Part shown: positions 55,057 through 63,801 of the stretch, one piece after another | Position numbering within the stretch: position 1 is the stretch's first letter | How the letters are laid out: every line of letters begins with the position of its first letter | Assembly: GCA_934167175.1 (NCBI GenBank) | Contig: CAKPKF010000007.1 | Location: 1-64,000 of the forward strand | Origin: an uncultured Clostridia bacterium | Lineage (GTDB): Bacteria > Bacillota > Clostridia > TANB77 > CAG-508 | Direction: 5' to 3' | Length of the DNA stretch: 64,000 nucleotides | Made by a program: the position numbers and the translations under genes | Notes under the pieces: generated by a model | The model's database searches: none | What the model was told of the DNA's origin: nothing | Seen by the model: only the letters and a program-made list of their open reading frames with translations

Positions 55057-55073
55057 AAAAAGGAGAATTAAAA

Positions 55074-56198
55074 ATGTCAGCAATAAAATATGAATTAAAA
55101 CATGTATGCAAGCAAACTGGAGCAAGAAGCGGTGTTATACATACTCCACATGGAGATATAGAAACACCAGTGTTTATGCCAGTTGGAACACAGGCAACTG
55201 TAAAATCTATAACACCAGAAGAACTAAAAGAAGAAATAGATGCTAAAATAATTTTGTCAAATACATATCATTTATATCTAAGACCTGGAAACAAACTAGT
55301 TAAAGAAGCTGGGGGATTGCACAAATTTATGAATTGGGATAGAGCGATTCTCACAGATAGTGGAGGTTTTCAAGTATTTAGTTTAGGTGATTTAAGAACA
55401 ATATCAGAAGAAGGAGTTGAATTTAAATCACATTTAGATGGAAGTAGACATTTTTTGTCACCAGAAAAAGTCATGGAAATAGAAAATGATTTAGGTGCAG
55501 ATATAATAATGGCCTTTGATGAATGTTGCCCATATCCTTCAACATATGAATATACAAAAAAATCTATGGAAAGGACGACAAGATGGGCAAAAAGGTGTAA
55601 AGATGCACATAAAAATACAGATAAACAAGCACTTTTTGGAATTGTACAAGGTGGAATGTATAAAGATTTAAGGGAAAAATCAGCAAAAGACTTAGTTGAA
55701 ATGAATTTCCCTGGATATGCTGTTGGAGGATTGAGTGTCGGAGAACCAAAAGAACTAATGTGTGAAATATTAGAGCATACAACCAAATTGCTTCCAGAAG
55801 ATAAACCAAGGTATTTAATGGGAGTTGGTACTCCAGATTATTTAATAGAAGCGGTTTTAAGAGGAATAGATATGTGTGACTGTGTATTGCCAACAAGAAT
55901 TGCAAGAAATGGAACTGCTATGACATGGAATGGAAAGGTCGTAGTAAGAAATGCAACATATGAGAGGGACTTTACACCATTAGACAAAGAATGTGATTGT
56001 TATACATGTAGAAACTATACAAGAGCATATATAAGGCATTTAGTTAAAACTAAAGAAATTTTGGGAGTTAGACTACTATCTATACACAATCTTTACTTCT
56101 TGACTAATTTGATGAAAAGAGTTAAAATAGAGATAGAGAATAATAGTCTAAGAGACTTTAAAAATGAGTTTTATAAAAAATATGGTTATATAGAATAA
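55074..56198 (+). CDS. tgt: Queuine/preQ1 tRNA-guanine transglycosylase
   Basis: A 374-residue Tgt, which exchanges G34 for preQ1 in GUN-anticodon tRNAs, the step before QueA. The nucleophile/substrate motifs ILTDSGGFQVFSLGDLR and GIVQGGMYKDLREKSA, then TRIARNGTAMTWNG, and the zinc ligands in CDCYTCRNYTRAYIRHL plus His further on are present. AAGGAG precedes the ATG. Tgt after QueA is the usual Firmicute order. Confidence 0.97.
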   Translation: MSAIKYELKHVCKQTGARSGVIHTPHGDIETPVFMPVGTQATVKSITPEELKEEIDAKIILSNTYHLYLRPGNKLVKEAGGLHKFMNWDRAILTDSGGFQVFSLGDLRTISEEGVEFKSHLDGSRHFLSPEKVMEIENDLGADIIMAFDECCPYPSTYEYTKKSMERTTRWAKRCKDAHKNTDKQALFGIVQGGMYKDLREKSAKDLVEMNFPGYAVGGLSVGEPKELMCEILEHTTKLLPEDKPRYLMGVGTPDYLIEAVLRGIDMCDCVLPTRIARNGTAMTWNGKVVVRNATYERDFTPLDKECDCYTCRNYTRAYIRHLVKTKEILGVRLLSIHNLYFLTNLMKRVKIEIENNSLRDFKNEFYKKYGYIE

Positions 56199-56211
56199 GA
56201 GGTGATTGATA

Positions 56212-57693
56212 ATGCATATTTCAAATGGAAGAATGGTTACAGGCAATCAAAAAAGAACAAATGGAATTTCAAAAATATTAGTTGCAGGAATTATAGTATG
56301 TACAATTATGATTATTGGAATAGTAGTATTAATGGTATATATGCAAACATCAGTTCTGAAGGTTTATGTTGATGGACAAGCAAAAAGTATAAAAGATGGA
56401 ATGATTATTGTAGATCAGGAAACTGGAAAAATGTCAATTTCATTAGAAGATTTTGCTAAAATGCTGGGTTATCAATATAATAATGGTGAATATAACATAA
56501 TATCAGAGGACAAAGATAAGTGTTATATTCAAACTAATGGTGAAACGGCTTCATTTTTTGCAAATTCTAACATTATATATAAATCACCTATAACAAAAGA
56601 AAGAAATATATATGAATACTATGATTTAGGTGATATAGTCAGAAAAGATGAATCAAATGGAAAGTTATATACAAATGAAAAAGGAGCAGAGCTGGGATAT
56701 GATATAAACATAGAGTATGATTCTAAAAAGAATTCAGTATACGTTTATACATTATCGTACTTAGTTGAATATTATAAAACTGAAGCTACAAAATGGGGAT
56801 ATGAATATGATATAGATGAAGATGATTTAGAAAATAGAAAAGCATTACTTTATGGATTTATGGTAATAAAAAAAGCAGAAGAATCTGGTACAAAGAGTGA
56901 GAAAGTAGGGGTTATTAATACTAAAAATGAAGAAGTCTTGGGAATAAAATATGATAAACTAGTATTCAATGAAAACACAAATGAATTTTTTGCATATGAT
57001 GACAGTAAAGTTGGTTTAGTATCAATAGAAGGAAATGTATTAATACCAATAAAATATGAAGATATACAAGTTTTAGATAAAGACCTAGAATTGTATGTTG
57101 TAACTAGTGACAGAAAAAAGGGTGTAGCAAATAAAAAAGGCGAATATGTAATGTATGTAGAATATGATGAGATAGGAATTAAATCGTCAGACTTTGCTAA
57201 TGACAGAATCGTAAATCCTTATCTTTTAATGGGTGAAGTTATACCAGCACAAAAAAATCAAAAATGGGGATTATTTGATAAAAAAGGAAACCAAATACTT
57301 CCAATAGAATTTGAAGAAATAGGATGTAATGGAGCAAATACAAAAAATTCAGAAAATACAAATAGTTTATTAATAATACCAAACTATAAAGCAATTGTAT
57401 TAAAGAAAAATGATAAATATGGAATTTACAATACAAAAGGTGTAGAATTAGTACAATGTGCATTGGATTCAGCATATTCTACATCAAAAGGTGGAGTTAA
57501 TACATATTATATGGTATATAATGGACAAGTTATGAATATAGCAGAATATTTAAATAAATTTATGCCAGAAGCTACAAAGCAACAAGGTGAGGGACAACAA
57601 AACAGTGGAGAGCAGACAGATGGGCAACAAGGTGGAGAACAACAAAATGGTGGAGATCAAATAGATGAACAACAATATGATGAAGAATATTAA
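56212..57693 (+). CDS. Membrane-anchored WG-repeat protein with Gln-rich tail
   Basis: A 493-residue protein with an N-terminal span (about 20-45), a region resembling copper amine oxidase N-terminal domains (VYVDGQAKSIKDGMIIVDQE, ISLEDFAKMLGYQYN), and then WG/KWG-type beta repeats: KVGVINTKNEEVLGIKYDKL, KVGLVSIEGNVLIPIKYEDI, KWGLFDKKGNQILPIEFEEI, KYGIYNTKGVELV. The tail is a low-complexity Gln/Gly/Asp stretch. The role is unknown; such proteins are usually surface- or envelope-bound. The ATG at 56212 follows AAGAGGTGATTGAT. It starts 13 bases after tgt. Confidence 0.8.
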   Translation: MHISNGRMVTGNQKRTNGISKILVAGIIVCTIMIIGIVVLMVYMQTSVLKVYVDGQAKSIKDGMIIVDQETGKMSISLEDFAKMLGYQYNNGEYNIISEDKDKCYIQTNGETASFFANSNIIYKSPITKERNIYEYYDLGDIVRKDESNGKLYTNEKGAELGYDINIEYDSKKNSVYVYTLSYLVEYYKTEATKWGYEYDIDEDDLENRKALLYGFMVIKKAEESGTKSEKVGVINTKNEEVLGIKYDKLVFNENTNEFFAYDDSKVGLVSIEGNVLIPIKYEDIQVLDKDLELYVVTSDRKKGVANKKGEYVMYVEYDEIGIKSSDFANDRIVNPYLLMGEVIPAQKNQKWGLFDKKGNQILPIEFEEIGCNGANTKNSENTNSLLIIPNYKAIVLKKNDKYGIYNTKGVELVQCALDSAYSTSKGGVNTYYMVYNGQVMNIAEYLNKFMPEATKQQGEGQQNSGEQTDGQQGGEQQNGGDQIDEQQYDEEY

Positions 57694-57750
57694 AATATAA
57701 ATAAAAAGAAATTACTTACATATGTAAGTAATTTCTTTTTATTTATATTT
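57693..57750. terminator. Very long perfect inverted-repeat bidirectional terminator
   Basis: A nearly uninterrupted palindrome, about 29 bases per arm, centred at 57721. It contains AAAAAGAAATTACTTACAT and its complement, between the convergent WG-repeat gene and murC. Confidence 0.85.
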
Positions 57751-57763
57751 TTTATACGTAATT

Positions 57764-59144
57764 TTATTTTACAAGCATAGGTCCTATTTCAGTAACTGTA
57801 CCCGCGCCAATAGTGAGAACAATGTCATTTTCTTTAGTATGTGATTTAATAAATTTAACAATGTCATCAAAATCAGAAATGTATTTTGCATCTTTTCCAA
57901 ATGAATTTATTTTGTCGCATAAATCTTTTGATGAAATATTAAAAGTATTTGTTTCTCTTGCAGCATATATATCAGTGATTATAATGTTATCAAATTGAGA
58001 TAGAGCGTCAGCAAAATCTGCTAATAAATTTTTAGTTCTACTATATGTGTGTGGTTGAAAAACAACCCAAGAATTATTATATTTTTTGTTAGAAAGTGCA
58101 CTAGCTGTTGCTTTTATTTCAGTAGGATGATGAGCATAATCATCATATACATTAACATTATCATATGAACCTACATATTCAAAACGTCTATGTGCTCCAG
58201 TAAATTTTAAAAGTGCAGATTGAATAGTTTCTTTTGAAATATTGTATTCGTTACATAATGCAATACAAGCAAGAGCATTTAAAACATTGTGTTTTCCAGG
58301 AACAGACAATTTTATTTTAGAATAAAATTCGTTATTACAATAAACTTCAAATTCAGGGAATCCATTGTTATCAAATTTTATATTTTTAGCGATAAAGTCA
58401 GCTGTAGTGTTAGTTATGCCATATGTAATTACTTTACTATTAGTATATTTTGATAAGTCTAAGCAATTTTTATCATCTGCATTTATAACAAGTAGGCCGT
58501 TATCTGGTAATAGTTTAACATACTTGATAAATGCTTTTTTTATATTTTCCAAATTTTTAAAATAATCCAAATGGTCATTATCAATGTTTAAAATTATTTC
58601 GGATTTTGGGCTGAATTTTAAGAAACTTTCAACATATTCACAAGCTTCAATTATAAAGTATTCACTATTTCCAATTTTATAGTTTCCATCAATTTGTTTT
58701 AATATAGCACCAACTTGAATATTTGGTTCCAAGTTAGCTTCCATAAAGCAAAGAGATACCATAGAAGTTGTAGTCGTTTTTCCATGAGTGCCTGATATGG
58801 TAATACTTTCTTCATATGCACGAGTAAGCTCTCCCATAAAAGTAGATCTCTCTATAATTGGAATTTTTAGTTCTTTTGCTTTTAGCATTTCAGGGTCATC
58901 ATGTTTTATAGCAGCTGTGTAAACAATAGCATCAGCCTTTGCAATATTTTTAAAATCATGACCTATTACCACAGAAATACCATTTTGTTTAAGTTTTTCT
59001 ATAATTGCAGAGTCAGTAGAATCAGAACCAGTAACTGTAATTCCCCAATTGTTAAGAATTTCAGCAATTCCACTCATGCTAACTCCTCCGTATACCTAAC
59101 ATATGTATATGATTGTATTTTTTTATATTTTCTAAATGTGGCAA
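57764..59144 (-). CDS. murC: UDP-N-acetylmuramate--L-alanine ligase, read through one CGGA site
   Basis: MurC adds L-Ala to UDP-MurNAc in peptidoglycan synthesis and is essential. The long open frame starts only at MSGIAEILNNWG (59077) and lacks the N-terminal nucleotide-binding motif. Upstream on the same strand a TTG at 59144, with AGGAAGTG before it, opens PHLENIKKYNHIHMLGI. CGG at 59090 is then in frame; skipping the C gives GGVSMSGIAEIL, restoring the GIGGVSMSG loop. The rest has TISGTHGKTTTTSMVSL (ATP loop), NIDNDHLDYFKN and YDDYAHHPTEI. Joined length 459 residues is normal for MurC. Confidence 0.93.
59087..59090 (-). other. In-frame CGGA read +1 as Gly (murC)
   Basis: Minus-strand context ATA CGGA, skipped base C at 59090; gives HMLGIGGVSMSG, the UDP-MurNAc-binding glycine loop, only 18 codons from the start. 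Confidence 0.93.
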
Positions 59145-59281
59145 AATAATCACTTCCTTATTTATAATTAATAGTAAAATTATATAATGATAAATGTTTT
59201 TTTGCAATCTTTTTGTAAAAAAAAGTAGAAAAAGGGCAGATAGAGATTTATAATAAGCTTTTAAAATTATAAGTTTATTTT

Positions 59282-59338
59282 TATAGTATAGTATATGTAT
59301 ATTATTGCATAAAATTGTTAGATTTATACTATACTATA
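59282..59338. repeat. 14-bp perfect inverted repeat in the murC-spoVG gap
   Basis: TATAGTATAGTATA (59282-59295) and TATACTATACTATA (59325-59338) are exact complements 29 bases apart. They lie in the 354-base gap between the divergent murC and spoVG. Apart from this and the sigma-H type promoter, the gap is featureless AT-rich DNA. It may be an operator or an RNA hairpin. Confidence 0.6.
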
Positions 59339-59408
59339 GCTATTTATAAAAAAGAAAGAATAAAAAAATTAAATAAAAAAATAAAAATACTTAAAATTGT
59401 AAAAAATA

Positions 59409-59437
59409 GAAGGAAAAAATACATTTTTGGCGAATAG
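59409..59437 (+). promoter_or_regulatory. Sigma-H type promoter of spoVG
   Basis: GAAGGAAAA (59409-59417), 11-base spacer, GGCGAATAG (59429-59437), against the sigma-H consensus RnAGGAwWW-N11/12-RnnGAATww; only the last -10 base departs. In Bacillus, spoVG is a classical sigma-H gene. This is the same architecture 60 bases before the start codon. Confidence 0.75.
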
Positions 59438-59498
59438 TATAATTGTACATAGTAAATAGTGTACAATTAATAAAAACATTGGAAGGCGGTGCAACAAA

Positions 59499-59774
59499 AT
59501 GCAAATAACAGACGTACGTTTAAGAAAGGTAAATTCAGAAAACAGAATGAAAGCTGTTGCTTCAGTAACATTTGATAATGAATTCGTAATTCATGATATT
59601 AAAGTTATCGAAAGTCAAAATGGATTATTCATAGCTATGCCAAGTAGAAAAACTCCAAATGGAGAATTTAAAGATATAGCACATCCTATTAATGCTGAAA
59701 CTAGAGAAAAAATCCAAACAGCTATTTTAGAAGCTTATGAAGCTCCTGAAACAGAAGAAGGTTCAGCAGAATAA
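59499..59774 (+). CDS. spoVG: Septation/regulatory protein SpoVG
   Basis: A 91-residue SpoVG, a small nucleic-acid-binding regulator affecting septation during sporulation. MQITDVRLRKVNSENRMKAV, FVIHDIKVIESQNGLFIAMPSRK and FKDIAHPINAETREKIQ cover the conserved fold. TGGAAGGCGGTG precedes the ATG. It has a sigma-H type promoter upstream and a terminator downstream. Confidence 0.97.
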   Translation: MQITDVRLRKVNSENRMKAVASVTFDNEFVIHDIKVIESQNGLFIAMPSRKTPNGEFKDIAHPINAETREKIQTAILEAYEAPETEEGSAE

Positions 59775-59781
59775 TATATAA

Positions 59782-59810
59782 ATGCCACTTTTTAATAAGT
59801 GGCTTTTATT
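59782..59810 (+). terminator. Terminator of spoVG
   Basis: GCCACTT pairs with AAGTGGC, followed by TTTTATT. Confidence 0.8.
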
Positions 59811-59868
59811 GTGGAATTTTTTTGTATTAAAGAAAAATCAATTCTTATTTTTGAATTATAAAAAACAA

Positions 59869-59912
59869 AAAAATACTAAGTTTATAATTTTACTACATAA
59901 ACTTAGTATTTT
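59869..59912 (-). terminator. Terminator of pepV
   Basis: AAAAATACTAAGTTTA / TAAACTTAGTATTTTT, a 16-bp stem between convergent spoVG and pepV. It can act in both directions. Confidence 0.82.
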
Positions 59913-59918
59913 TGCTTA

Positions 59919-61325
59919 CTATTTTGCTAATTCATAAATTGCTTCAGCGTATATTTTAGAACATAAAATAAGATTATCAATAGACATATATTCATTTACT
60001 TGATGACATAAGTCTTGCTGTTCTGGCATATTGGCACCAAAAGATACAAAATTGTCGAATCCTCTAGCATAAGTACCACCACCTATTGCAACTGGTTCTG
60101 CATCTATGCCAGAAACCCTAGTAAATATTTTACAAAGTGTTTGTACTAGAGGTGAGTCTTTTGGTACGTATAGAGGTTCTTTTTTTCCATTAAATTCAAC
60201 AGATATATTTTCGCAATCTTTTGTTAATTTTTCAAAAGAATTTTCTATATCATTTAATTTTGTATTTACAGGTACTCTCAAATTAAGACCAATTTCAATA
60301 AAATCTTCAGAAAAACCAAAATGACCTACATTTAAAGTCAAATCACCAGATTCATCAGGAACATTTATATTTAAACTTTGCCCATTTAATTCAGTGTTAA
60401 TATATTTTTTAAATAATGTCAAAATTTCTATGTCCAATTTATAAGCAGAGAATATATCGTTTAAAACAATTAACAATTTAGAAATTGCATTATCACCTAA
60501 ATCTGGAAAAGCAGCATGAGCAGATATTCCATGCGAAGTTATTTTTAGATGAGAAGAATCTGAAACTGTAACATTAATGTTATATTCATATTTTTTAATA
60601 ATTTCATTTAATTTATCAAAAACATTATCTATAGAAACTTTATTTGTATTAACATGAAGTGTTGCCTCACATAATTTAGGAACAACATTTATTGCATTAT
60701 TGAAGCTATTTATGTCCTCAATAAATATTAAATCATCTGTATATGGTGTATATTCTTGTTTTAGTACGGTTGTAAGAATTCCTTTTTCCGCATAGATACA
60801 AGGAAAATCTGCATCTGGGCTAAAGCCAACATTTGGAATTTCCTCATGAAGCTTATAATAGTCAATACATTTCCAATCGTTTTCTTCATTTAACCCTAAT
60901 ATTAAGCGAACTCTTTTATTTACTTTACAAGTGTCCATTACGGCTTTCATAGCATAAAGAGAGGCTATAACAGGCCCTTTATCATCAATAGCTCCTCTTC
61001 CATATATTTTGTTATTATGAATAGTTGCAGAAAAAGGTGGGAAATCCCAACCTTCACCTTCAGGAACAACATCTAAGTGACCGATAATTCCTACTAATTC
61101 ATCACCTTCACCAAATTCAATGTAACCACAATAACCATCAATGTTTTTAGTTCTAAAACCTAGTTGCTCACCTAAATTTAAAGCAAATTCTAATGCATTG
61201 TTTATTTCTTTTCCAAAAGGCATAGTTGAATCAGAAGATTCAGCTAATACACTAGGAATCTTAACAAGATCTTGTGTTGATTTTATTATATCATTTTTCA
61301 TTAAGTCTATTTTTTCATTAAACAT
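59919..61325 (-). CDS. pepV: Dipeptidase PepV, M20 metallopeptidase family
   Basis: A 468-residue di-zinc dipeptidase (PepV/Sapep type) that cleaves dipeptides in the cytoplasm. Zinc ligands and catalysis: VGIIGHLDVVPEGEGW (about 77-92), GRGAIDDKGPVIASLYA (about 109-125), LGLNEENDWKC (catalytic Glu) and GFSPDADFPCIYAEKG. The lid domain (about 180-350) and the C-terminal PVAIGGGTYARGFDNFVSFG with the last His in DLCHQVNEY follow. The motif NEENDWKC replaces the more usual DEESGWKC. Confidence 0.93.
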   Translation of the reverse strand: MFNEKIDLMKNDIIKSTQDLVKIPSVLAESSDSTMPFGKEINNALEFALNLGEQLGFRTKNIDGYCGYIEFGEGDELVGIIGHLDVVPEGEGWDFPPFSATIHNNKIYGRGAIDDKGPVIASLYAMKAVMDTCKVNKRVRLILGLNEENDWKCIDYYKLHEEIPNVGFSPDADFPCIYAEKGILTTVLKQEYTPYTDDLIFIEDINSFNNAINVVPKLCEATLHVNTNKVSIDNVFDKLNEIIKKYEYNINVTVSDSSHLKITSHGISAHAAFPDLGDNAISKLLIVLNDIFSAYKLDIEILTLFKKYINTELNGQSLNINVPDESGDLTLNVGHFGFSEDFIEIGLNLRVPVNTKLNDIENSFEKLTKDCENISVEFNGKKEPLYVPKDSPLVQTLCKIFTRVSGIDAEPVAIGGGTYARGFDNFVSFGANMPEQQDLCHQVNEYMSIDNLILCSKIYAEAIYELAK

Positions 61326-61509
61326 AACAATCAGTCCTTTCTAATAAATTACTAATTATTATAGTATTTTTTATGAAAAATATCAACTTGAAAATAATAA
61401 AAATGCTATTGAAAATAAGAAAATCTAATAAAAATAAAAGAACTTGTAAGAAAAAATAAAAGATGATAATATTAATGTGATAAAAAGAAAAAACAAAGGA
61501 GAAGAAAAG

Positions 61510-63684
61510 ATGACAAGTGAAAAAGGAATAACAATAGTAGCACTAATAATAACTATAATAATAATGCTAATACTAGCAGGAGTTACATTAAAGGGAATAA
61601 CACAAGAAAATGGAATAATAAATAGAGCAAAAGATTCAGAAATACTAACTAGTTTAAAAGATGTGAATGAGGCATTAGAGCAATATAATCTTTTAAAAAT
61701 AAAAGAAAAAATAAAGCAAGGAGATTATAGAAATGATATAGATTTAGAACAGCTTGTGGAGGATGGTGTGTTAAAAAAGGTAGAAGTAGAAGATACTTTG
61801 AGGACAATTGGAATAATAACTGATTTAAATAAAATAGGAATACAAGGAAAATTAGGTAAAAATGGGACTAATGTAGAAAAAAATAAAATAAACACATTAA
61901 CAGAAGTAAAAGATGTATATGCAATAGATTTTGAAGATAACAGGTTATATTACATAAAGGAAAATATTTGGAGTTTAGATGGCGAAAAGAAAATAGCAAA
62001 ACTTAACGAAAGAGAAGCTTTAAAGAGAACGTTTATAACTAAATGGAATATTACAGAAGAAAACCAAATAATTGAGTTGCCAATTAGGAAAGAAAAGTGG
62101 GCGTCATATAATAAATATGATTGTAAAATAGAAGTAATAAATCCAAAGGGGGAATTGGAACAAGAGATAAGAATAAAAGACAATATAGAAGAAGTTGATA
62201 AAAACGGTAAAAAGAAAAAAATAAAAATGGATTATGATGCATTTGAATCTGCAAGAAAAATAGAGTGTAAATCTATAGGTGATTACGAAATAAGAATAAA
62301 AGGATTATGTGAAGAATTTGATTTTACCCAAAAAACAACTAGTAAAGAAGTAATAAAAGAAATAGTGAACTTTGGAGAAGTGGGAATAAAAATATTAAAT
62401 TTTACTGGAGCAACTAATATAACTAAATTACCAGAACCTACAAACAAATCTTTTGAAAATGCGATAAACATATCTTTTTCTAAAACTCAAATAGCAAAGA
62501 TACCAGAAAATTTTTTGTCAAATGCAATTAATTTAGAAACAATTAACTTTTCAGATACCAAAATAGTAGAAATACCTCAAAATCTGCTAAAGTACAACTC
62601 TAAATTAACTTCAGTTGCTAGTTTATTCCAGAATACAAATATAAAGACTATACCAGAAAGTTTGTTTGAAAACAATAAAGAAATAATATCTTTTAATAGC
62701 ACGTTTGCAGAGTGTAGACAAATAACAGAAATACCAGAAAATTTGTTTAAAAATAATGTTAAAGTTACAAGTTTTCAAGGAACGTTTAGAAACACGAAAA
62801 TAACGGAAATACCAGAAAATTTATTTTCCAATAACACAGAAGTAGTAGAATTTGGAAACATAGGAAGTGTTGGTTGGGGAGGAACTTTTTGTGGTTGTGC
62901 AGGTATAAAAGAAATACCAGAAAACCTATTTGCAAATAATATTAAAGCACAAAGATTTGGGGGAGTGTTTAGACAAACAAGCATAACAAAAATACCACAA
63001 AATTTGTTTAAAAATAATATAGAAGCTAAAAGTTTTGAAGCAACATTTCATGGAACTCCGTTAGTTGAAATACCAGCGAATCTGTTTGATAATAATGTTA
63101 ATGTAGAAAGTTTTCATCACGTTTTTGCATATGATTCAAGTATAAAAGCGATACCACAAGATTTGTTTAAATACAACACAAAAGCAAATACCTTTGGATC
63201 GGCTTTTGTTGGTTGTAATGGTATAAAAGAAATACCTTCAAATTTGTTTGATAATAACACGGAAGTTACTAGTTTTACGAATACATTTTCCGGATGCAGA
63301 AATCTAACAACAATACCAACAGGTTTATTTGATAGTAATACAAAAGTAACTACATTTGATAATTGTTTTAAAGGAACAGCAATAACAGAAATACCACAAA
63401 ATTTATTTGATAAAAATATAGAGGTAAACAATTTTTCATATACATTTGGATCTTGTGGAAAGTTAACAACAATACCAATTGGATTGTTTGATAATAATAC
63501 AAAAGTGACTACATTTGAAGGATGCTTTAAAACATGTGCACTGTTGGAGCAAATACCACAAAATTTATTAAAAGGAAAAGATACGGCAAATACAAAATCA
63601 TTATTTTTAGATACAAAAGTCTCAGAAGATTCAATGAAAAATGCAGGATTAACAGAAGAACAGATAGCTAACGCGAAAATTTAA
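61510..63684 (+). CDS. Large surface protein: pilin-like N-terminus plus LRR repeats (paralogue of 37542)
   Basis: About 724 residues. Its first 130 residues parallel the 37542 protein (GITIVALIITIIIMLILAGV, QENGIINRAKDSEILTSLKD, VLKKVEVEDTLRTIGII, and a later DVYAIDFEDNRLYYIKENIW). After a beta-rich middle come at least a dozen repeats of about 24 residues with the frame ITEIPENLF.NN.EV.SF..TF. They are LRR-like, and cysteine is much rarer than in the paralogue. The ATG at 61510 has AAAGGAGAAGAAAAG upstream; the in-frame GTG at 61477 lacks a ribosome-binding site. Role inferred as surface display. No clear promoter was identified. Confidence 0.8.
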   Translation: MTSEKGITIVALIITIIIMLILAGVTLKGITQENGIINRAKDSEILTSLKDVNEALEQYNLLKIKEKIKQGDYRNDIDLEQLVEDGVLKKVEVEDTLRTIGIITDLNKIGIQGKLGKNGTNVEKNKINTLTEVKDVYAIDFEDNRLYYIKENIWSLDGEKKIAKLNEREALKRTFITKWNITEENQIIELPIRKEKWASYNKYDCKIEVINPKGELEQEIRIKDNIEEVDKNGKKKKIKMDYDAFESARKIECKSIGDYEIRIKGLCEEFDFTQKTTSKEVIKEIVNFGEVGIKILNFTGATNITKLPEPTNKSFENAINISFSKTQIAKIPENFLSNAINLETINFSDTKIVEIPQNLLKYNSKLTSVASLFQNTNIKTIPESLFENNKEIISFNSTFAECRQITEIPENLFKNNVKVTSFQGTFRNTKITEIPENLFSNNTEVVEFGNIGSVGWGGTFCGCAGIKEIPENLFANNIKAQRFGGVFRQTSITKIPQNLFKNNIEAKSFEATFHGTPLVEIPANLFDNNVNVESFHHVFAYDSSIKAIPQDLFKYNTKANTFGSAFVGCNGIKEIPSNLFDNNTEVTSFTNTFSGCRNLTTIPTGLFDSNTKVTTFDNCFKGTAITEIPQNLFDKNIEVNNFSYTFGSCGKLTTIPIGLFDNNTKVTTFEGCFKTCALLEQIPQNLLKGKDTANTKSLFLDTKVSEDSMKNAGLTEEQIANAKI

Positions 63685-63685
63685 C

Positions 63686-63714
63686 TTGCAATAATTGAGA
63701 AAATGTGTTAAAAT
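63686..63714 (+). promoter_or_regulatory. Promoter of rpsF
   Basis: TTGCAA (63686-63691), 17-bp spacer, TAAAAT (63709-63714). Confidence 0.6.
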
Positions 63715-63728
63715 AGCAAATGTTAGAA

Positions 63729-63775
63729 AAAAATAGTGTAACTATTTTTCCTTACTCGTTTGTAAGTAAACGGGT
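63729..63775 (+). promoter_or_regulatory. Two hairpins in the rpsF leader
   Basis: AAAAATAGT/ACTATTTTT (about 63730-63749) is followed by ACTCGTTT (63754-63761) pairing with AAACGGGT (63768-63775, one G-U). The second could be an S6:S18-type autoregulatory site as known for many rpsF leaders; the first could be an attenuator or the terminator of the upstream gene. This is not established from sequence alone. Confidence 0.5.
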
Positions 63776-63801
63776 TATATATCCAAGAGGAGGTGAATGT
63801 A

